Notes: generated by a model from the letters alone, not told the origin. A stretch of 64,000 nt of DNA from Stygiobacter sp043807765 (GCA_043807765.1 JAZDFQ010000098.1:46399-110398); one strand, 5' to 3'. Shown: positions 27,534-37,199, numbered from the stretch's first letter. Program-made: numbers and translations.

Positions 27534-27881
27534 ATGAATGTATTTGCACTCCTAGGTTATATGATTCTCCTCACCGCGGCCATAAGCTTCTTTGTTGCGT
27601 TTATTATTCAAGCCCTCTACACAATTATTACAAAACTTGAAAAGGGAGCTAGGACAGAATTGGCGCCCGAACTACACACTGTTAGCTTAGATACGGTTCA
27701 AAAAGAAGCCAAATCGCAGAGTTTAGAGGGGGAAATTAATGCGGCCATTGCAATCGCTATTCACCTTTATACTAAGAATATCCATGATGTTGAAAACATG
27801 AAGATCACAATACAGAAAACCATGAAGCCCTACTCTCCGTGGAATTCCAAAATATATAACGTAACTCCGTGGCGAAGATAA
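27534..27881 (+). CDS. OadG-like gamma subunit of a sodium-pumping decarboxylase
   Basis: 115 residues. One N-terminal helix (5-28, ALLGYMILLTAAISFFVAFIIQAL) is followed by a hydrophilic linker and the alanine/isoleucine-rich motif EINAAIAIAIHLYTK seen in OadG proteins, ending in YSPWNSKIYNVTPWRR. It would anchor the carboxyltransferase subunit to the membrane pump. The beta subunit gene follows 34 bases downstream. No alpha (carboxyltransferase) or biotin-carrier gene is in the window. Confidence 0.7.
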   Translation: MNVFALLGYMILLTAAISFFVAFIIQALYTIITKLEKGARTELAPELHTVSLDTVQKEAKSQSLEGEINAAIAIAIHLYTKNIHDVENMKITIQKTMKPYSPWNSKIYNVTPWRR

Positions 27882-27914
27882 TTATCCGACTATCATATAA
27901 AACAGAATTGTAAA

Positions 27915-29006
27915 ATGCATTCGACAGATGTTTTCAACTTGTTTCAAGGAATTTCAACTCTCTTAGCTTCCGATCCTATTATAATGTACACTAGAATAGC
28001 CCTAATGCTATTGGGACTGTTGTTGGTCTATTTGGGCAAAAAGGAGATTCTAGAACCTCTTCTGATGATACCGATGGGAATTGGAATGGCATCAATTAAT
28101 GCCGGAATTCTCTTTATGCCTAATCATACGCAAGGTAATTTGTTTCTCGATCCGCTTATCACTAACACCGACCAGCTTATGAATGCTCTTCAGATAAATT
28201 TCTTACAGCCGATATATACATATACCTTTAGCAATGGATTGATTGCTTGTTTTGTCTTTATGGGAATTGGGGTTCTACTAGATGTCGGCTTTCTGATTGC
28301 GAGACCATATCTAAGTATGTTCTTAGCACTTTGTGCGGAATTGGGAACATTTCTTACTATTCCAATTGCTATGGCAATGGGTTTGAATATTAAGGATGCT
28401 GCTTCCATCGCGATGGTTGGCGGTGCCGATGGCCCAATGGTTTTGTTCACTTCTCTTAATCTTTCTAAGGAGTTGTTTGTACCAATAACTGTTGTGGCCT
28501 ACTTGTACTTGGGACTAACTTACGGGGGCTATCCCTATTTGATAAAGCTTCTTGTTCCAAAGAAACTTAGGGCAATTAAGCACGAGCCGAAGAAAAATGT
28601 TAAGGTAATTACTTCCGGACAAAAACTTGCCTTTGCGGTTATTACTTGTGTTATACTTTGTTTGTTGTTTCCGGTGGCGGCTCCGTTGTTCATGTCTCTA
28701 TTCATCGGTGTTGCAATTAGAGAATCCGGCTTGAAGCACCTTATTGATTTTATCGGAGGTCCTTTGCTTTATGGATCAACTTTTTTTCTTGGATTACTCT
28801 TAGGCGTTTTGTGTGAAGCTCACTTGTTACTCAATCCTAAAATTCTTCTACTGCTTGTACTAGGAATAATATCTCTTCTATTGTCCGGAATTGGTGGAAT
28901 TATGGGTGGCTATGTAATGTACTTTATTACCAAAGGAAAGTTCAATCCTGTTGTTGGTATTGCGGGCGTAAGCTGTGTTCCAACAACAGCAAAGGTAGCA
29001 CAATAG
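27915..29006 (+). CDS. OadB-like beta subunit of a sodium-pumping decarboxylase, interrupted by TAG
   Basis: 363 residues up to an in-frame TAG at 29004-29006. The protein has about ten helices. The conserved sodium-site segments are present: SIAMVGGADGPMVLFTSL (Asp essential in OadB) and KFNPVVGIAGVSCVPTTAKVAQ (Asn/Ser region). Family members are about 400 residues. The missing tail is still encoded in frame after the stop (29007-29135), so the gene is one codon from full length. Family role: coupling decarboxylation of oxaloacetate, methylmalonyl-CoA or glutaconyl-CoA to sodium export. Confidence 0.85.
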   Translation: MHSTDVFNLFQGISTLLASDPIIMYTRIALMLLGLLLVYLGKKEILEPLLMIPMGIGMASINAGILFMPNHTQGNLFLDPLITNTDQLMNALQINFLQPIYTYTFSNGLIACFVFMGIGVLLDVGFLIARPYLSMFLALCAELGTFLTIPIAMAMGLNIKDAASIAMVGGADGPMVLFTSLNLSKELFVPITVVAYLYLGLTYGGYPYLIKLLVPKKLRAIKHEPKKNVKVITSGQKLAFAVITCVILCLLFPVAAPLFMSLFIGVAIRESGLKHLIDFIGGPLLYGSTFFLGLLLGVLCEAHLLLNPKILLLLVLGIISLLLSGIGGIMGGYVMYFITKGKFNPVVGIAGVSCVPTTAKVAQ

Positions 29007-29135
29007 TCTGTAAGTGAAGCCAATCCTCAATCACTGATATTGCCGGAAGCAATAGGAGCTAATATTTGCGGTGTAATTACCACAGCCATTATTGCCGGTA
29101 TTTACTTAACTGTAATACCTCTATTATTCAAATAG
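29007..29135 (+). other. conserved C-terminal extension of the OadB-like gene beyond the in-frame TAG
   Basis: Forty-two codons in the same frame as OadB: SVSEANPQSLILPEAIGANI followed by a hydrophobic helix, ending LLFK and TAG. This is the expected last loop and transmembrane helix of the family. The stop replaces what is usually lysine in AKVAQK. It argues for a very recent nonsense change, read-through or a sequence error, not an old pseudogene. Confidence 0.85.
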
Positions 29136-29143
29136 TTTCTTAT

Positions 29144-30556
29144 TTATTTGGTAGTAGTTTGCTTTCGCTTCCAGAAAAAGTAAAATGGAAGTCCGCTTAG
29201 AACAAGTATCAATCCCATCATTGCATTTTGTGTGTCTGAAACAATTGAGTTCACCAAAAAGAGAAATGCAAACACTACAAAAATTGCCGGGGTGTAGGGA
29301 TAACCCCAAACTTTATAGGGACGGTGAACATCGGGCATCTTTTTGCGAAGAATGAAAACACCATATGCCCCAAGCATGTAAAACAGCCACGAAGCAAATA
29401 TCACATAATCAGTAATCATATCGAAGGAACCGGAAAGAACTAAAACACATGACCAAATTCCTTGAACTAGTAACGAAGTATGCGGTGTTCCGAATTTTGG
29501 ATGGACATTGCCTAAACTTTTGAAAAACAAATTTGCCCTTGCCATTGCAAACGGTACACGTGCTGTAGATAGAATACTTCCGTTAAGCGCACCAAAAGTA
29601 GAAATGATTACAGCTATAGAAATTATTGAAGCGCCATTGGTGCCAAATATTTTTTCGGCAGCTGTTGCGGCAACTAAAGGAGATTTTGCCATTTCATCAA
29701 TAGGAAGAACATACAAGAAAGCTATATTTATCAAAACATAAACTGCAATTACAATTAGCGTTCCGTAAAAAAGCGCAAGGGGAACATTCCGGTTCGGGTT
29801 TTTAACTTCGCCGGAAACAAAAGTGATATTGTTCCATGCATCGTAAGCCCAGAAAGCCCCGGCAAAAGCTAATCCCAGCATACTTATAAAACCAGCAGTA
29901 GATTTATGTGGCAGCGCAAATCCGTTGTAAACATTAGAGAAACTTCCGTTGCCAACGAATAAAAGCAAAAAAATAATTAGTAAAATTGAAGCAATCTTAA
30001 TAAATGTGACTATTGTCTGAACTGCTCCGCCGAAGATTACGCCGGCATAATTAACGCCGGTTAGAAAAGCTGTAACGGAGATTGCAACGGCCTTTGTTCC
30101 AAAATCCGCAAAGGGGTGAATATCACCAACTAGCGGCATAAATACCGCAAAGTCTTGCCATGCTTGCGGCAGCTGCGGGTACTTAATAAAGTAACCTAGA
30201 TACTCTGCAAACGCATAAGCAATTGCTGCTTGGCTTCCCGTCTGAATAACCGAAAGAATTGACCAACCATATAAATACGCTGTAAAATCGCCATACATTC
30301 TTCTGAAGTAAACATACTGCCCTCCGGTAGCATCAATCATTCCGGCGACTTCGGCATTTACCAGTACGGCAATTAATGTGATAAGGCCAGCAGCAATCCA
30401 AACAAATATTAAAAGCTCGGGGGAGCCTAATTGACTTGCCATTGTTGCCGGTTTACGGAATATACCGGAACCAATCATCGATCCGGCTACTAGCATCATT
30501 GCCGCAGTTAATGTTAATCCGCGTACTAGCTCTGTTTTCTTTGGTTGTTCTTTCAT
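29144..30556 (-). CDS. APC-family amino-acid permease
   Basis: 470 residues from the ATG at 30556. Twelve helices. The substrate-binding helix-1 signature reads AAMMLVAGSMIGSGIFRKPA. Further family marks are GAFWAYDAWNNITFVSGEVKNPNRNVP and FGALNGSILSTARVPFAMAR. It belongs to the LAT/neutral amino-acid branch of the superfamily; exact substrate unknown. It converges with the OadB-like gene with almost no spacer. Confidence 0.88.
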   Translation of the reverse strand: MKEQPKKTELVRGLTLTAAMMLVAGSMIGSGIFRKPATMASQLGSPELLIFVWIAAGLITLIAVLVNAEVAGMIDATGGQYVYFRRMYGDFTAYLYGWSILSVIQTGSQAAIAYAFAEYLGYFIKYPQLPQAWQDFAVFMPLVGDIHPFADFGTKAVAISVTAFLTGVNYAGVIFGGAVQTIVTFIKIASILLIIFLLLFVGNGSFSNVYNGFALPHKSTAGFISMLGLAFAGAFWAYDAWNNITFVSGEVKNPNRNVPLALFYGTLIVIAVYVLINIAFLYVLPIDEMAKSPLVAATAAEKIFGTNGASIISIAVIISTFGALNGSILSTARVPFAMARANLFFKSLGNVHPKFGTPHTSLLVQGIWSCVLVLSGSFDMITDYVIFASWLFYMLGAYGVFILRKKMPDVHRPYKVWGYPYTPAIFVVFAFLFLVNSIVSDTQNAMMGLILVLSGLPFYFFWKRKQTTTK

Positions 30557-30764
30557 TAAACGATTCTGCAAAAGTTGCGGCAAAATAAACAATAGTCTCT
30601 TATTCTCAAATCAAGAAAGCAGATTTCTTAATTAATAGGCTAAAGAAATTTGATTAACCGAATACTGATAAAAGAAAAACTAATTTTTTGTGTGTTCTAA
30701 AAAATAATTATCTTCGCACTGCGTCATGGCAACACATTTTTGGGCTTACTAAAAAGGAGCGGCA

Positions 30765-30887
30765 ATGGAAGCAAATAAAAAAGAAACACACGCAAGCAGT
30801 TTTGGATTCTATTTCTTAATGGGAATCATCGGATTCAGTATTCTTTACATTGTGGGTTACTTAATCTACACAGCCATTTTTGGCTAA
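30765..30887 (+). CDS. 40-residue membrane protein upstream of kup
   Basis: A short ORF with a strong SD (AAGGAG, 30754-30759, five bases before ATG): MEANKKETHA, then one long helix (about 13-38, FGFYFLMGIIGFSILYIVGY). Its end overlaps a possible TTG start of kup and lies 25 bases before the kup ATG, so the two are probably co-translated. It may regulate or stabilise the transporter (inference). Confidence 0.65.
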   Translation: MEANKKETHASSFGFYFLMGIIGFSILYIVGYLIYTAIFG

Positions 30888-30912
30888 AATCATTTCTAGG
30901 CAAACACACCTA

Positions 30913-32748
30913 ATGGTTCATAAAAAATCTTCTGGTACTAATTTTAGCGAAATACTTAAAGCACTAGGACTTGTTTTCGGAGACATCGGAACAAGTCCTA
31001 TTTATACCCTAAGTGTAATCTTTATGTTTACAGCACCAACACAAGAAAATGTGCTCGGAATACTTTCCTTAATGTTCTGGACATTAATAATTCTTGTTAC
31101 AGTTGAGTATACTTTTCTTGCCATGCACTTAGATTCAAAGGGTGAAGGTGGAATTGTTGTACTTAAAGAAATTTTACACGGTACATTAAAGAAAGGAAGA
31201 TCAATAGCTTTTGTTACCTTTATGGGCTACGTTGGTGTTTCACTTCTAATGGGCGATGGAGTTATTACTCCGGCAATAAGTATTCTTTCGGCAGTGGAAG
31301 GTCTGCAGCTAATTCCGGGTATGGGTCATATCAGTGTAAACGCAATAGTAACTATAACAATCGTTATCACTATACTATTATTTATGATTCAGTCAAGGGG
31401 AACTGATAAAGTCGCGGCATCTTTCGGACCTATAATGGTAATCTGGTTTACTGCGCTTTTCCTTTCCGGATTCCTATCGATGATTCACAATCCATCGGTT
31501 GTCTTTTCTTTGAGTCCTCACCATGGTATTCAGTTTATGCTTAATAACGGCGCTGCCGGCTTTGTAGTTCTCTCTGAAGTAATATTGTGTGCTACCGGCG
31601 GCGAAGCCTTGTATGCTGATATGGGACATCTTGGCAAGAAACCGATCCGCCATGCGTGGATTTTTGTTTTTATAGGACTTGTAATGAATTATTTTGGGCA
31701 AGGTGCTTTTGTAATTGCTCAAGGTGCAAATTATAATCCGAATGCGAACATTTTGTTTTCCATGGTGAAGGGGCAAGCTGAGTTTCTTTACGTCCCATTT
31801 TTAATTCTAACTTTGTTTGCTACAATTATTGCATCACAGGCAATGATAAGCGCAGTTTTCTCCCTTGTGTATCAAGGAATACGTACACACATATTCCCGC
31901 TTACAAGAGTTAAATATACATCTACACATCTAAAGTCTCAGATTTATATCGACTCTGTTAACTGGCTCTTGCTCATCTCCGTAATCTTGATAATTTTAGT
32001 TTTCAAAGCATCACATAATTTAGCCGCAGCTTACGGATTTGCAGTTACGGCAACAATGGCAGTAAGCACGGTATTCATGCTTTGGATTTACACAAAACAG
32101 AAGAAGAAATTAAAAGTAGTAATTGCCTCACTTGTAATAATCGTAAACATCGCATTTTTAATTTCTGTATTTACCAAAATTCCGCATGGTGGTTACTGGT
32201 CAATAATTATCGCGGCCGTTCCATTTGCTATAATCTTTATTTGGACAAAGGGCAATAGAGCGATTTATCGTTCATTCCGTTCTTTACCAATTGATACTTA
32301 CCTTGTAAGCTATGAACAGATTTATGATTCGGGAAAAGTGTTGCCGGGAACGGCATTATTTTTTGCTAAGAGTTTAGATATGATCCCGCCATACATGGTA
32401 CACTGCACATTAAGAGGCGGAATTCTTTACGAGGATAATGTTCTGGTTTCGATTGTTACCACAGATTCCCCGCGCGGAATACAGAAACTTTACGTGCCGG
32501 AAATTGCAGATGGACTTTCGGGACTTGAAATACAAGTTGGTTATATGGAAAGATTAGATATTCCGAAGCTATTAAAAGAAACAAATATAGATCCGAAGGT
32601 GATGTTCTACGGTGTTGATGATATTAAAGCAAAAAAAATGTATCTCAAGTTTTTCGCATTCATAAAGAGAATTACACCAAACTTTGTTCAGTTTATCGAG
32701 CTGCCTTATCATAAACTTCACGGCGTACTGACTAGAATAGAAATTTAG
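30913..32748 (+). CDS. kup: Kup-family low-affinity potassium transporter
   Basis: 611 residues from the ATG at 30913 (MVHKKSSGTNF); a TTG at 30880 would add eleven residues. Twelve helices occupy residues 1-450: LKALGLVFGDIGTSPIYTL, VSLLMGDGVITPAISILSAVEGL and SEVILCATGGEALYADMGHLG are hallmark Kup motifs. A C-terminal cytoplasmic domain follows (about 455-611). It imports K+ by proton symport. It is preceded by a 40-residue membrane-protein gene. Confidence 0.93.
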   Translation: MVHKKSSGTNFSEILKALGLVFGDIGTSPIYTLSVIFMFTAPTQENVLGILSLMFWTLIILVTVEYTFLAMHLDSKGEGGIVVLKEILHGTLKKGRSIAFVTFMGYVGVSLLMGDGVITPAISILSAVEGLQLIPGMGHISVNAIVTITIVITILLFMIQSRGTDKVAASFGPIMVIWFTALFLSGFLSMIHNPSVVFSLSPHHGIQFMLNNGAAGFVVLSEVILCATGGEALYADMGHLGKKPIRHAWIFVFIGLVMNYFGQGAFVIAQGANYNPNANILFSMVKGQAEFLYVPFLILTLFATIIASQAMISAVFSLVYQGIRTHIFPLTRVKYTSTHLKSQIYIDSVNWLLLISVILIILVFKASHNLAAAYGFAVTATMAVSTVFMLWIYTKQKKKLKVVIASLVIIVNIAFLISVFTKIPHGGYWSIIIAAVPFAIIFIWTKGNRAIYRSFRSLPIDTYLVSYEQIYDSGKVLPGTALFFAKSLDMIPPYMVHCTLRGGILYEDNVLVSIVTTDSPRGIQKLYVPEIADGLSGLEIQVGYMERLDIPKLLKETNIDPKVMFYGVDDIKAKKMYLKFFAFIKRITPNFVQFIELPYHKLHGVLTRIEI

Positions 32749-32775
32749 TCTGCCGACAGTTCGATAAAACTCTTC

Positions 32776-34968
32776 TTAATTCCACAATTGTTTATTTTGC
32801 TTAGCGCCCATCTTTAAAATTAACTTACCGCCTTGCAGCAGATCGTTATGATTAAAAGAACTCTTTGTTAATTCCTTCCCATTTAGCACAACGCTCTGCA
32901 CATAAATATTTTTAACAGAAACATTTTGTGCTGTAATAACAAACTTCTTTCCATTTTCTAATGTTAAAGTCGCTTCATCAAACATTGGCGAGCCGATTTC
33001 ATAATTCTGATCTGCCGGATTGAACGGATAAAAACCCAACGCGCTAAATACGAACCATGCAGACATTTGTCCGCAATCTTCGTTACCGCATAAGCCATCC
33101 GGTGTGTGGTTATAAAGTGTTCTCATAATTTGTGCAACAAGCTTTTGTGTTTTCCATGCTTCGCCCGTGAAGTTAAACATATACGCTGTGTGATGACTTG
33201 GTTCGTTACCGTGCGCGTATTGTCCAATTAAGCCACTTATATCGGGGCTGGTGTTATCTCCTTCAACCTTAGAATCAATTGTAAAAAGTGAATCGAGTTT
33301 AAGTGAGAATTTTTCTTTCCCCCCGTGTAGATTAATCAATCCTTGTACATCTTGCGGAACGAACCATGAATATTGCCAAGCGTTTCCTTCTGTGTAATCA
33401 TGAACACTGTGGTCAGAGCGTTTAGGATTAAACGGAGAGCGCCACGTTCCATCGCTAAGCTTTCCGCGCATAAATCCTGTTGAAGCATCAAACAAGTTTT
33501 TATAATATTCGGCCCGCGATGAATATGTTTTATAATCTTCATCTGCGCCTAAATGCTTTGCAACTTGTGCAATACACCAGTCATCATAAGCGTATTCAAG
33601 AGTTCTAGAAACAGATTCATTCACATTATCGCCAGGAATATAGCCGAGTTCGCGATATTCCTTTAATCCAAACTGATCTTGCATTGCGGAAAGTTTCATC
33701 GCTACGAAAGCTTCATTAACATCAAATCCGTTAAAGCCCTTGAGTATTGCATCTGTAATAACCGGAATTGCGTGATATCCAATCATGCAGTTAGTTTCGT
33801 TACCTGCTAATTCCCAGACCGGAAGCAATCCGTATTCGCGGAAATGTGCGAGCATAGAATTGATCATATCGTTAATGCGTTCCGGCTGAGTAATTGTGTA
33901 AAGAGGGTTTGCGGCGCGGAAAGTATCCCACAAAGAAAATATACTGTACTTTGTATAACCATTGGTTTTACGTGCTGATTTATCCGGGCTTTTATAACTA
34001 CCATCAACATCGCTAAATATTACCGGAGCCAGCATTGTTCTGTAAAACGAAGTATAAAAAGTTGTGAGCAGATTTTTATCGGTTGATTTAACTAGAATTT
34101 TATTTAATTCTTTATTCCACTGCTGCAAAGCCGAAGCTCTTGTTTTTTCAAAACTCTGTGCCGCGTTGTCTGCAACAAGATTGGCTTTTGCATTAGCAAT
34201 GCTGACAGAAGAAATCGCGGTACGAATAGTCAGTTGATTTGAATCGAACTTGAAAACCGCTTTGGTCTTTTTCGATTTATACTCCGTGATACCTTGCGGG
34301 AGAGTCGTATCATTACCAAGCCAATGAAGTGTAATTGGTTTGGAAAATTCCGAAACGAAATAAACTCTCTGATCTTCAGCCCAACCCTTAGATAACCTAT
34401 ATCCAACAATACGCGTGGAGCTTTCAATTTTTATATAAGTCTCAACCGGAGAATCCCAGTTAATTGCAAAGCCTAAATCAAGTTGAACATAGGCATCATT
34501 ATTTTTTGGAAAAGAGTAACGCTGAATTCCGCTTCTTAATGCTGCGGTTAATTCCACTTTCACTTTGTTATCTAAAGTAATAGTGTAAAATCCGGGTTCG
34601 GCTTTTTCATTTTTATGTGAAAACTTTGTCTGAAATTTGTGCGCACTGATTTTTGAATCATCAAAATTCTTGGGCAAAGCAGTCGGCATAAAACTAATAT
34701 CGCACAAATCGCCAATACCGGTACCACTCAAATGCGTATGGCTGAATCCGGCAATCAGACTATCAGAGTAATTATAACCGGAACACCAATCCCATCCGGT
34801 GCGCCCGTTATCGGGACTTAGCTGCACCATTCCAAAGGGAACTGTTGCGCCGGGATAAACATGTCCGTGTCCGTTTGTACCCATAAAAGGATTTACATAC
34901 TGTGTTAGATTTCTTTGAGCGAATAGAGATGAAGCAGTTAGAGTAATAATAAGCAACCACTTTTTCAT
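32776..34968 (-). CDS. secreted GH92 alpha-mannosidase
   Basis: 730 residues with a signal peptide (1-17). Residues 20-260 are the N-terminal beta-sandwich (YVNPFMGTNGHGHVYPGATVPFGMVQLSPD, SHTHLSGTG). The (alpha/alpha)6 domain contains LWDTFRAANPL, GNETNCMIGYHA and the catalytic GNEDCGQMSAWFVFSALGFYPF. GH92 enzymes are calcium-dependent exo-alpha-mannosidases acting mostly on alpha-1,2/1,3 linkages. With the GH125 and GH20 genes downstream it points to N-glycan or mannan use. Confidence 0.93.
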   Translation of the reverse strand: MKKWLLIITLTASSLFAQRNLTQYVNPFMGTNGHGHVYPGATVPFGMVQLSPDNGRTGWDWCSGYNYSDSLIAGFSHTHLSGTGIGDLCDISFMPTALPKNFDDSKISAHKFQTKFSHKNEKAEPGFYTITLDNKVKVELTAALRSGIQRYSFPKNNDAYVQLDLGFAINWDSPVETYIKIESSTRIVGYRLSKGWAEDQRVYFVSEFSKPITLHWLGNDTTLPQGITEYKSKKTKAVFKFDSNQLTIRTAISSVSIANAKANLVADNAAQSFEKTRASALQQWNKELNKILVKSTDKNLLTTFYTSFYRTMLAPVIFSDVDGSYKSPDKSARKTNGYTKYSIFSLWDTFRAANPLYTITQPERINDMINSMLAHFREYGLLPVWELAGNETNCMIGYHAIPVITDAILKGFNGFDVNEAFVAMKLSAMQDQFGLKEYRELGYIPGDNVNESVSRTLEYAYDDWCIAQVAKHLGADEDYKTYSSRAEYYKNLFDASTGFMRGKLSDGTWRSPFNPKRSDHSVHDYTEGNAWQYSWFVPQDVQGLINLHGGKEKFSLKLDSLFTIDSKVEGDNTSPDISGLIGQYAHGNEPSHHTAYMFNFTGEAWKTQKLVAQIMRTLYNHTPDGLCGNEDCGQMSAWFVFSALGFYPFNPADQNYEIGSPMFDEATLTLENGKKFVITAQNVSVKNIYVQSVVLNGKELTKSSFNHNDLLQGGKLILKMGAKQNKQLWN

Positions 34969-35038
34969 AATTCTTTCCTTGAAGAAGTTGAGTATGATTA
35001 TATATCTTATATGTAAAATAAGAATCTTTAGGTGTACT

Positions 35039-35293
35039 ATGAACCTTGAAATAAAAATCGAATTGCCTTCGGAGTTGTTAGCTACATTAAGAGCAGCTCC
35101 TAATGAATTTGTTTCTCAAATGAGGATGGCTGCTGCAATAAAGTGGTATGAACTTGGAAGAATATCACAATCAAAAGCTTCGGAGATAGCCGGTGTAAGC
35201 AGGCAATCATTTCTGGCTGCTTTGGACGATTATGGAGTATCTCCTTTCCAGGAAACAGGAGAGGAATTATTTAGTGAATACCCACATGACTAA
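35039..35293 (+). CDS. UPF0175 antitoxin
   Basis: 84 residues from the ATG at 35039 (MNLEIKIELPSELL); earlier codons read into the GH92 promoter. The family pattern is LRAAPNEFVSQMRMAAAIKWYELGRISQSKASEIAGVSRQSFL, with a helix-turn-helix in its second half, followed by an acidic tail. UPF0175 proteins are the usual antitoxins of DUF3368 PIN toxins. It overlaps the toxin gene by 8 bases. Confidence 0.85.
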   Translation: MNLEIKIELPSELLATLRAAPNEFVSQMRMAAAIKWYELGRISQSKASEIAGVSRQSFLAALDDYGVSPFQETGEELFSEYPHD

Positions 35294-35765
35294 ATTAGTT
35301 GTAAATGCTTCTCCAATTATTTCGCTCAGCGCAATAGACCGGATAGATATATTGTTACAACAAGCGAATGTTTTGATAATAGCAAAAGGGGTACGCGATG
35401 AAATTACAGCTCACCCGGATAAGACCGATCCCGCAATAAAATGGATTAGCGAATTACCTCTATTCCATGTGGTTCCGGTTGATCTAAAAATAGCGGCTTG
35501 GGATTTAGGTAAAGGAGAAAGTGAAGTTTTATCATTCTGTCTTAATAACGAAGGACATATTGCGGTAATTGACGATCTTGCTGCACGCAAATGTGCGGCG
35601 GCATTTGGTATTAAAGCGATTGGAACTATTAGTTTGATTCTTTCCGCTAAAAATCTAAGCATCATCCCATCAGTAAAACCAATCTTGGTTCTATTAAGAA
35701 ATAATGGCTTTAGAATCAAAGATGAGCTTTTCGCAACTTGCTTAAAAATTGCAAAAGAAGATTAG
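35286..35765 (+). CDS. DUF3368 PIN-domain toxin
   Basis: 159 residues from the ATG at 35286. The PIN-fold acidic sites appear as KLVVNASPIISLS (Asn in place of the first Asp, common in this family), GKGESEVLSFC (Glu) and HIAVIDDLAARKCA (Asp pair). Probably an RNase counteracted by the UPF0175 protein. The TAG stop abuts the stop codon of the GH125 gene on the other strand (35765/35766). Confidence 0.82.
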   Translation: MTKLVVNASPIISLSAIDRIDILLQQANVLIIAKGVRDEITAHPDKTDPAIKWISELPLFHVVPVDLKIAAWDLGKGESEVLSFCLNNEGHIAVIDDLAARKCAAAFGIKAIGTISLILSAKNLSIIPSVKPILVLLRNNGFRIKDELFATCLKIAKED

Positions 35766-37199
35766 CTAATATTTCTCCTTCAATAACTGCGGATGTTCAT
35801 TTGCAACTTTAATCATAAACTCGCCGAACAAAGTATTTGCCCAAGCAAACCATGGACGCGAAAATCTGCTTGCGTCATCTTTGTTGAATGATTCGTGCAT
35901 AAATCCGGTTCCGGCGTGAGTATGTTTTAGAATCTTAATGCACTCTCGGATTTCGCTTTCGTTAATGCTAGTTAAGCCGCGCATAATAACTGCAAGATGC
36001 CAAATCATTCCAAGTCCGGCATGCGGTCCGCCAATACCTTTCCCGGCTTTTCCTTCAAAGTAATAGGGATTGTTTTTACTGAACAAAAACTTGCGTGTGT
36101 TTTGGTAAACCGAATTATTCACATCAACTGCATCCAGATAGGGAAGTGAGAGCAGACTTGGAACGTTTGCGTCATCCATAAATAATTTGTTTCCAAAACC
36201 ATCAACCTCATACGCAAAAATTTGTCCAAAGTGTAAGTGTTCGGTAATAGAATATGCTTTTAATGCCTCTTCAACTTCATATGCGAGTAAGAAGAATTCT
36301 CTAGCCATGGCTCTATCATCTAAAACACCCTTGAAGATTTCATTCAGTTGCTTTAACGAAGCAACTGCGAAATAATTGGACGCGATTAAAAATGGGAATA
36401 TGGTTGAATCATCGCTCGGTCTGAAAACAGACACAATTAACCCAACCGGATTAATAGGGTTCCCGTAGCCGCCTAACACAACGCCATCTGTGGCCCATGC
36501 TGTTGTGCGCATAAATTTGTAAGGTGAAGTCCCGTCTTTGCGCTGTTGTTCCCTAAATGTTTTTAAAACCAGTTTCATTGCAGCAATCCAATCTTTATCG
36601 AAGATGGAAGTATCGCCGGTGGTTTTCCAATAGTTATATGCTAAGCGTACCGGATAACAGAGGGAATCAATTTCAAATTTGCGTTCATGCAAGTCGGGTT
36701 TCATTTCAGTAATGTCATTTTTCCAAGGAGAATCTGCCGGACCATCGTTAAATGCGTTTGCGTATGGATCGATAAGAATACACTTTGTTTGACGATTAAT
36801 TACACCGGCTACTAAATCTTTCAGCTTCTTGTCTTTTTTTGTTAACGGCAAATATGGCCAAACTTGCGCGGTTGAATCGCGGAGCCACATGGCGTTAATA
36901 TCTCCGGTAATAACAAAAGTATCCGGCTTGCCGTCTATTATTTTGTGAGTAACTGTTGTATCAAGCGTGTTGGGGAAACAGTTTTCGAATAGCCAGCCAA
37001 GTTCTTCATCAGCAATATTGCTTTTCATTTCAGAAATCTTTGCTTCAACTGCTTCGCTTGTAAATTTGCGCTCGCCAATTTTCGGGCGCTTACTTTCAAG
37101 CCCAATTGGAATAAACGGTTTGGCAAATGAATTATTCGCGATGCTCAATCCGGCTAACGCGAGTCCGCCGGTTTTAATAAAATCTCTTCTTGTTGTCAT
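35766..37199 (-). CDS. GH125 exo-alpha-1,6-mannosidase
   Basis: 477 residues. The N-terminus is a twin-arginine signal (MTTRRDFIKTGGLALAGLS). The (alpha/alpha)6 fold shows MWLRDSTAQVWPYLPL, ETSPYKFMRTTAWATDGVVLGGYGNPINPVGLIVSVFRPSDDS-type sequence in pieces, and GGPHAGLGMIWHLAVIMRGLTS. GH125 removes alpha-1,6-mannose, complementing GH92. Tat export suggests folding in the cytoplasm, an unusual contrast with the Sec signals of GH92 and GH20. Confidence 0.9.
   Translation of the reverse strand: MTTRRDFIKTGGLALAGLSIANNSFAKPFIPIGLESKRPKIGERKFTSEAVEAKISEMKSNIADEELGWLFENCFPNTLDTTVTHKIIDGKPDTFVITGDINAMWLRDSTAQVWPYLPLTKKDKKLKDLVAGVINRQTKCILIDPYANAFNDGPADSPWKNDITEMKPDLHERKFEIDSLCYPVRLAYNYWKTTGDTSIFDKDWIAAMKLVLKTFREQQRKDGTSPYKFMRTTAWATDGVVLGGYGNPINPVGLIVSVFRPSDDSTIFPFLIASNYFAVASLKQLNEIFKGVLDDRAMAREFFLLAYEVEEALKAYSITEHLHFGQIFAYEVDGFGNKLFMDDANVPSLLSLPYLDAVDVNNSVYQNTRKFLFSKNNPYYFEGKAGKGIGGPHAGLGMIWHLAVIMRGLTSINESEIRECIKILKHTHAGTGFMHESFNKDDASRFSRPWFAWANTLFGEFMIKVANEHPQLLKEKY

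Noticed and set aside
35286..35765. PIN toxin called inactive because of Asn at the first acidic site
   Set aside because: VVNASP-type starts are common in DUF3368 proteins, so loss of activity is not shown.
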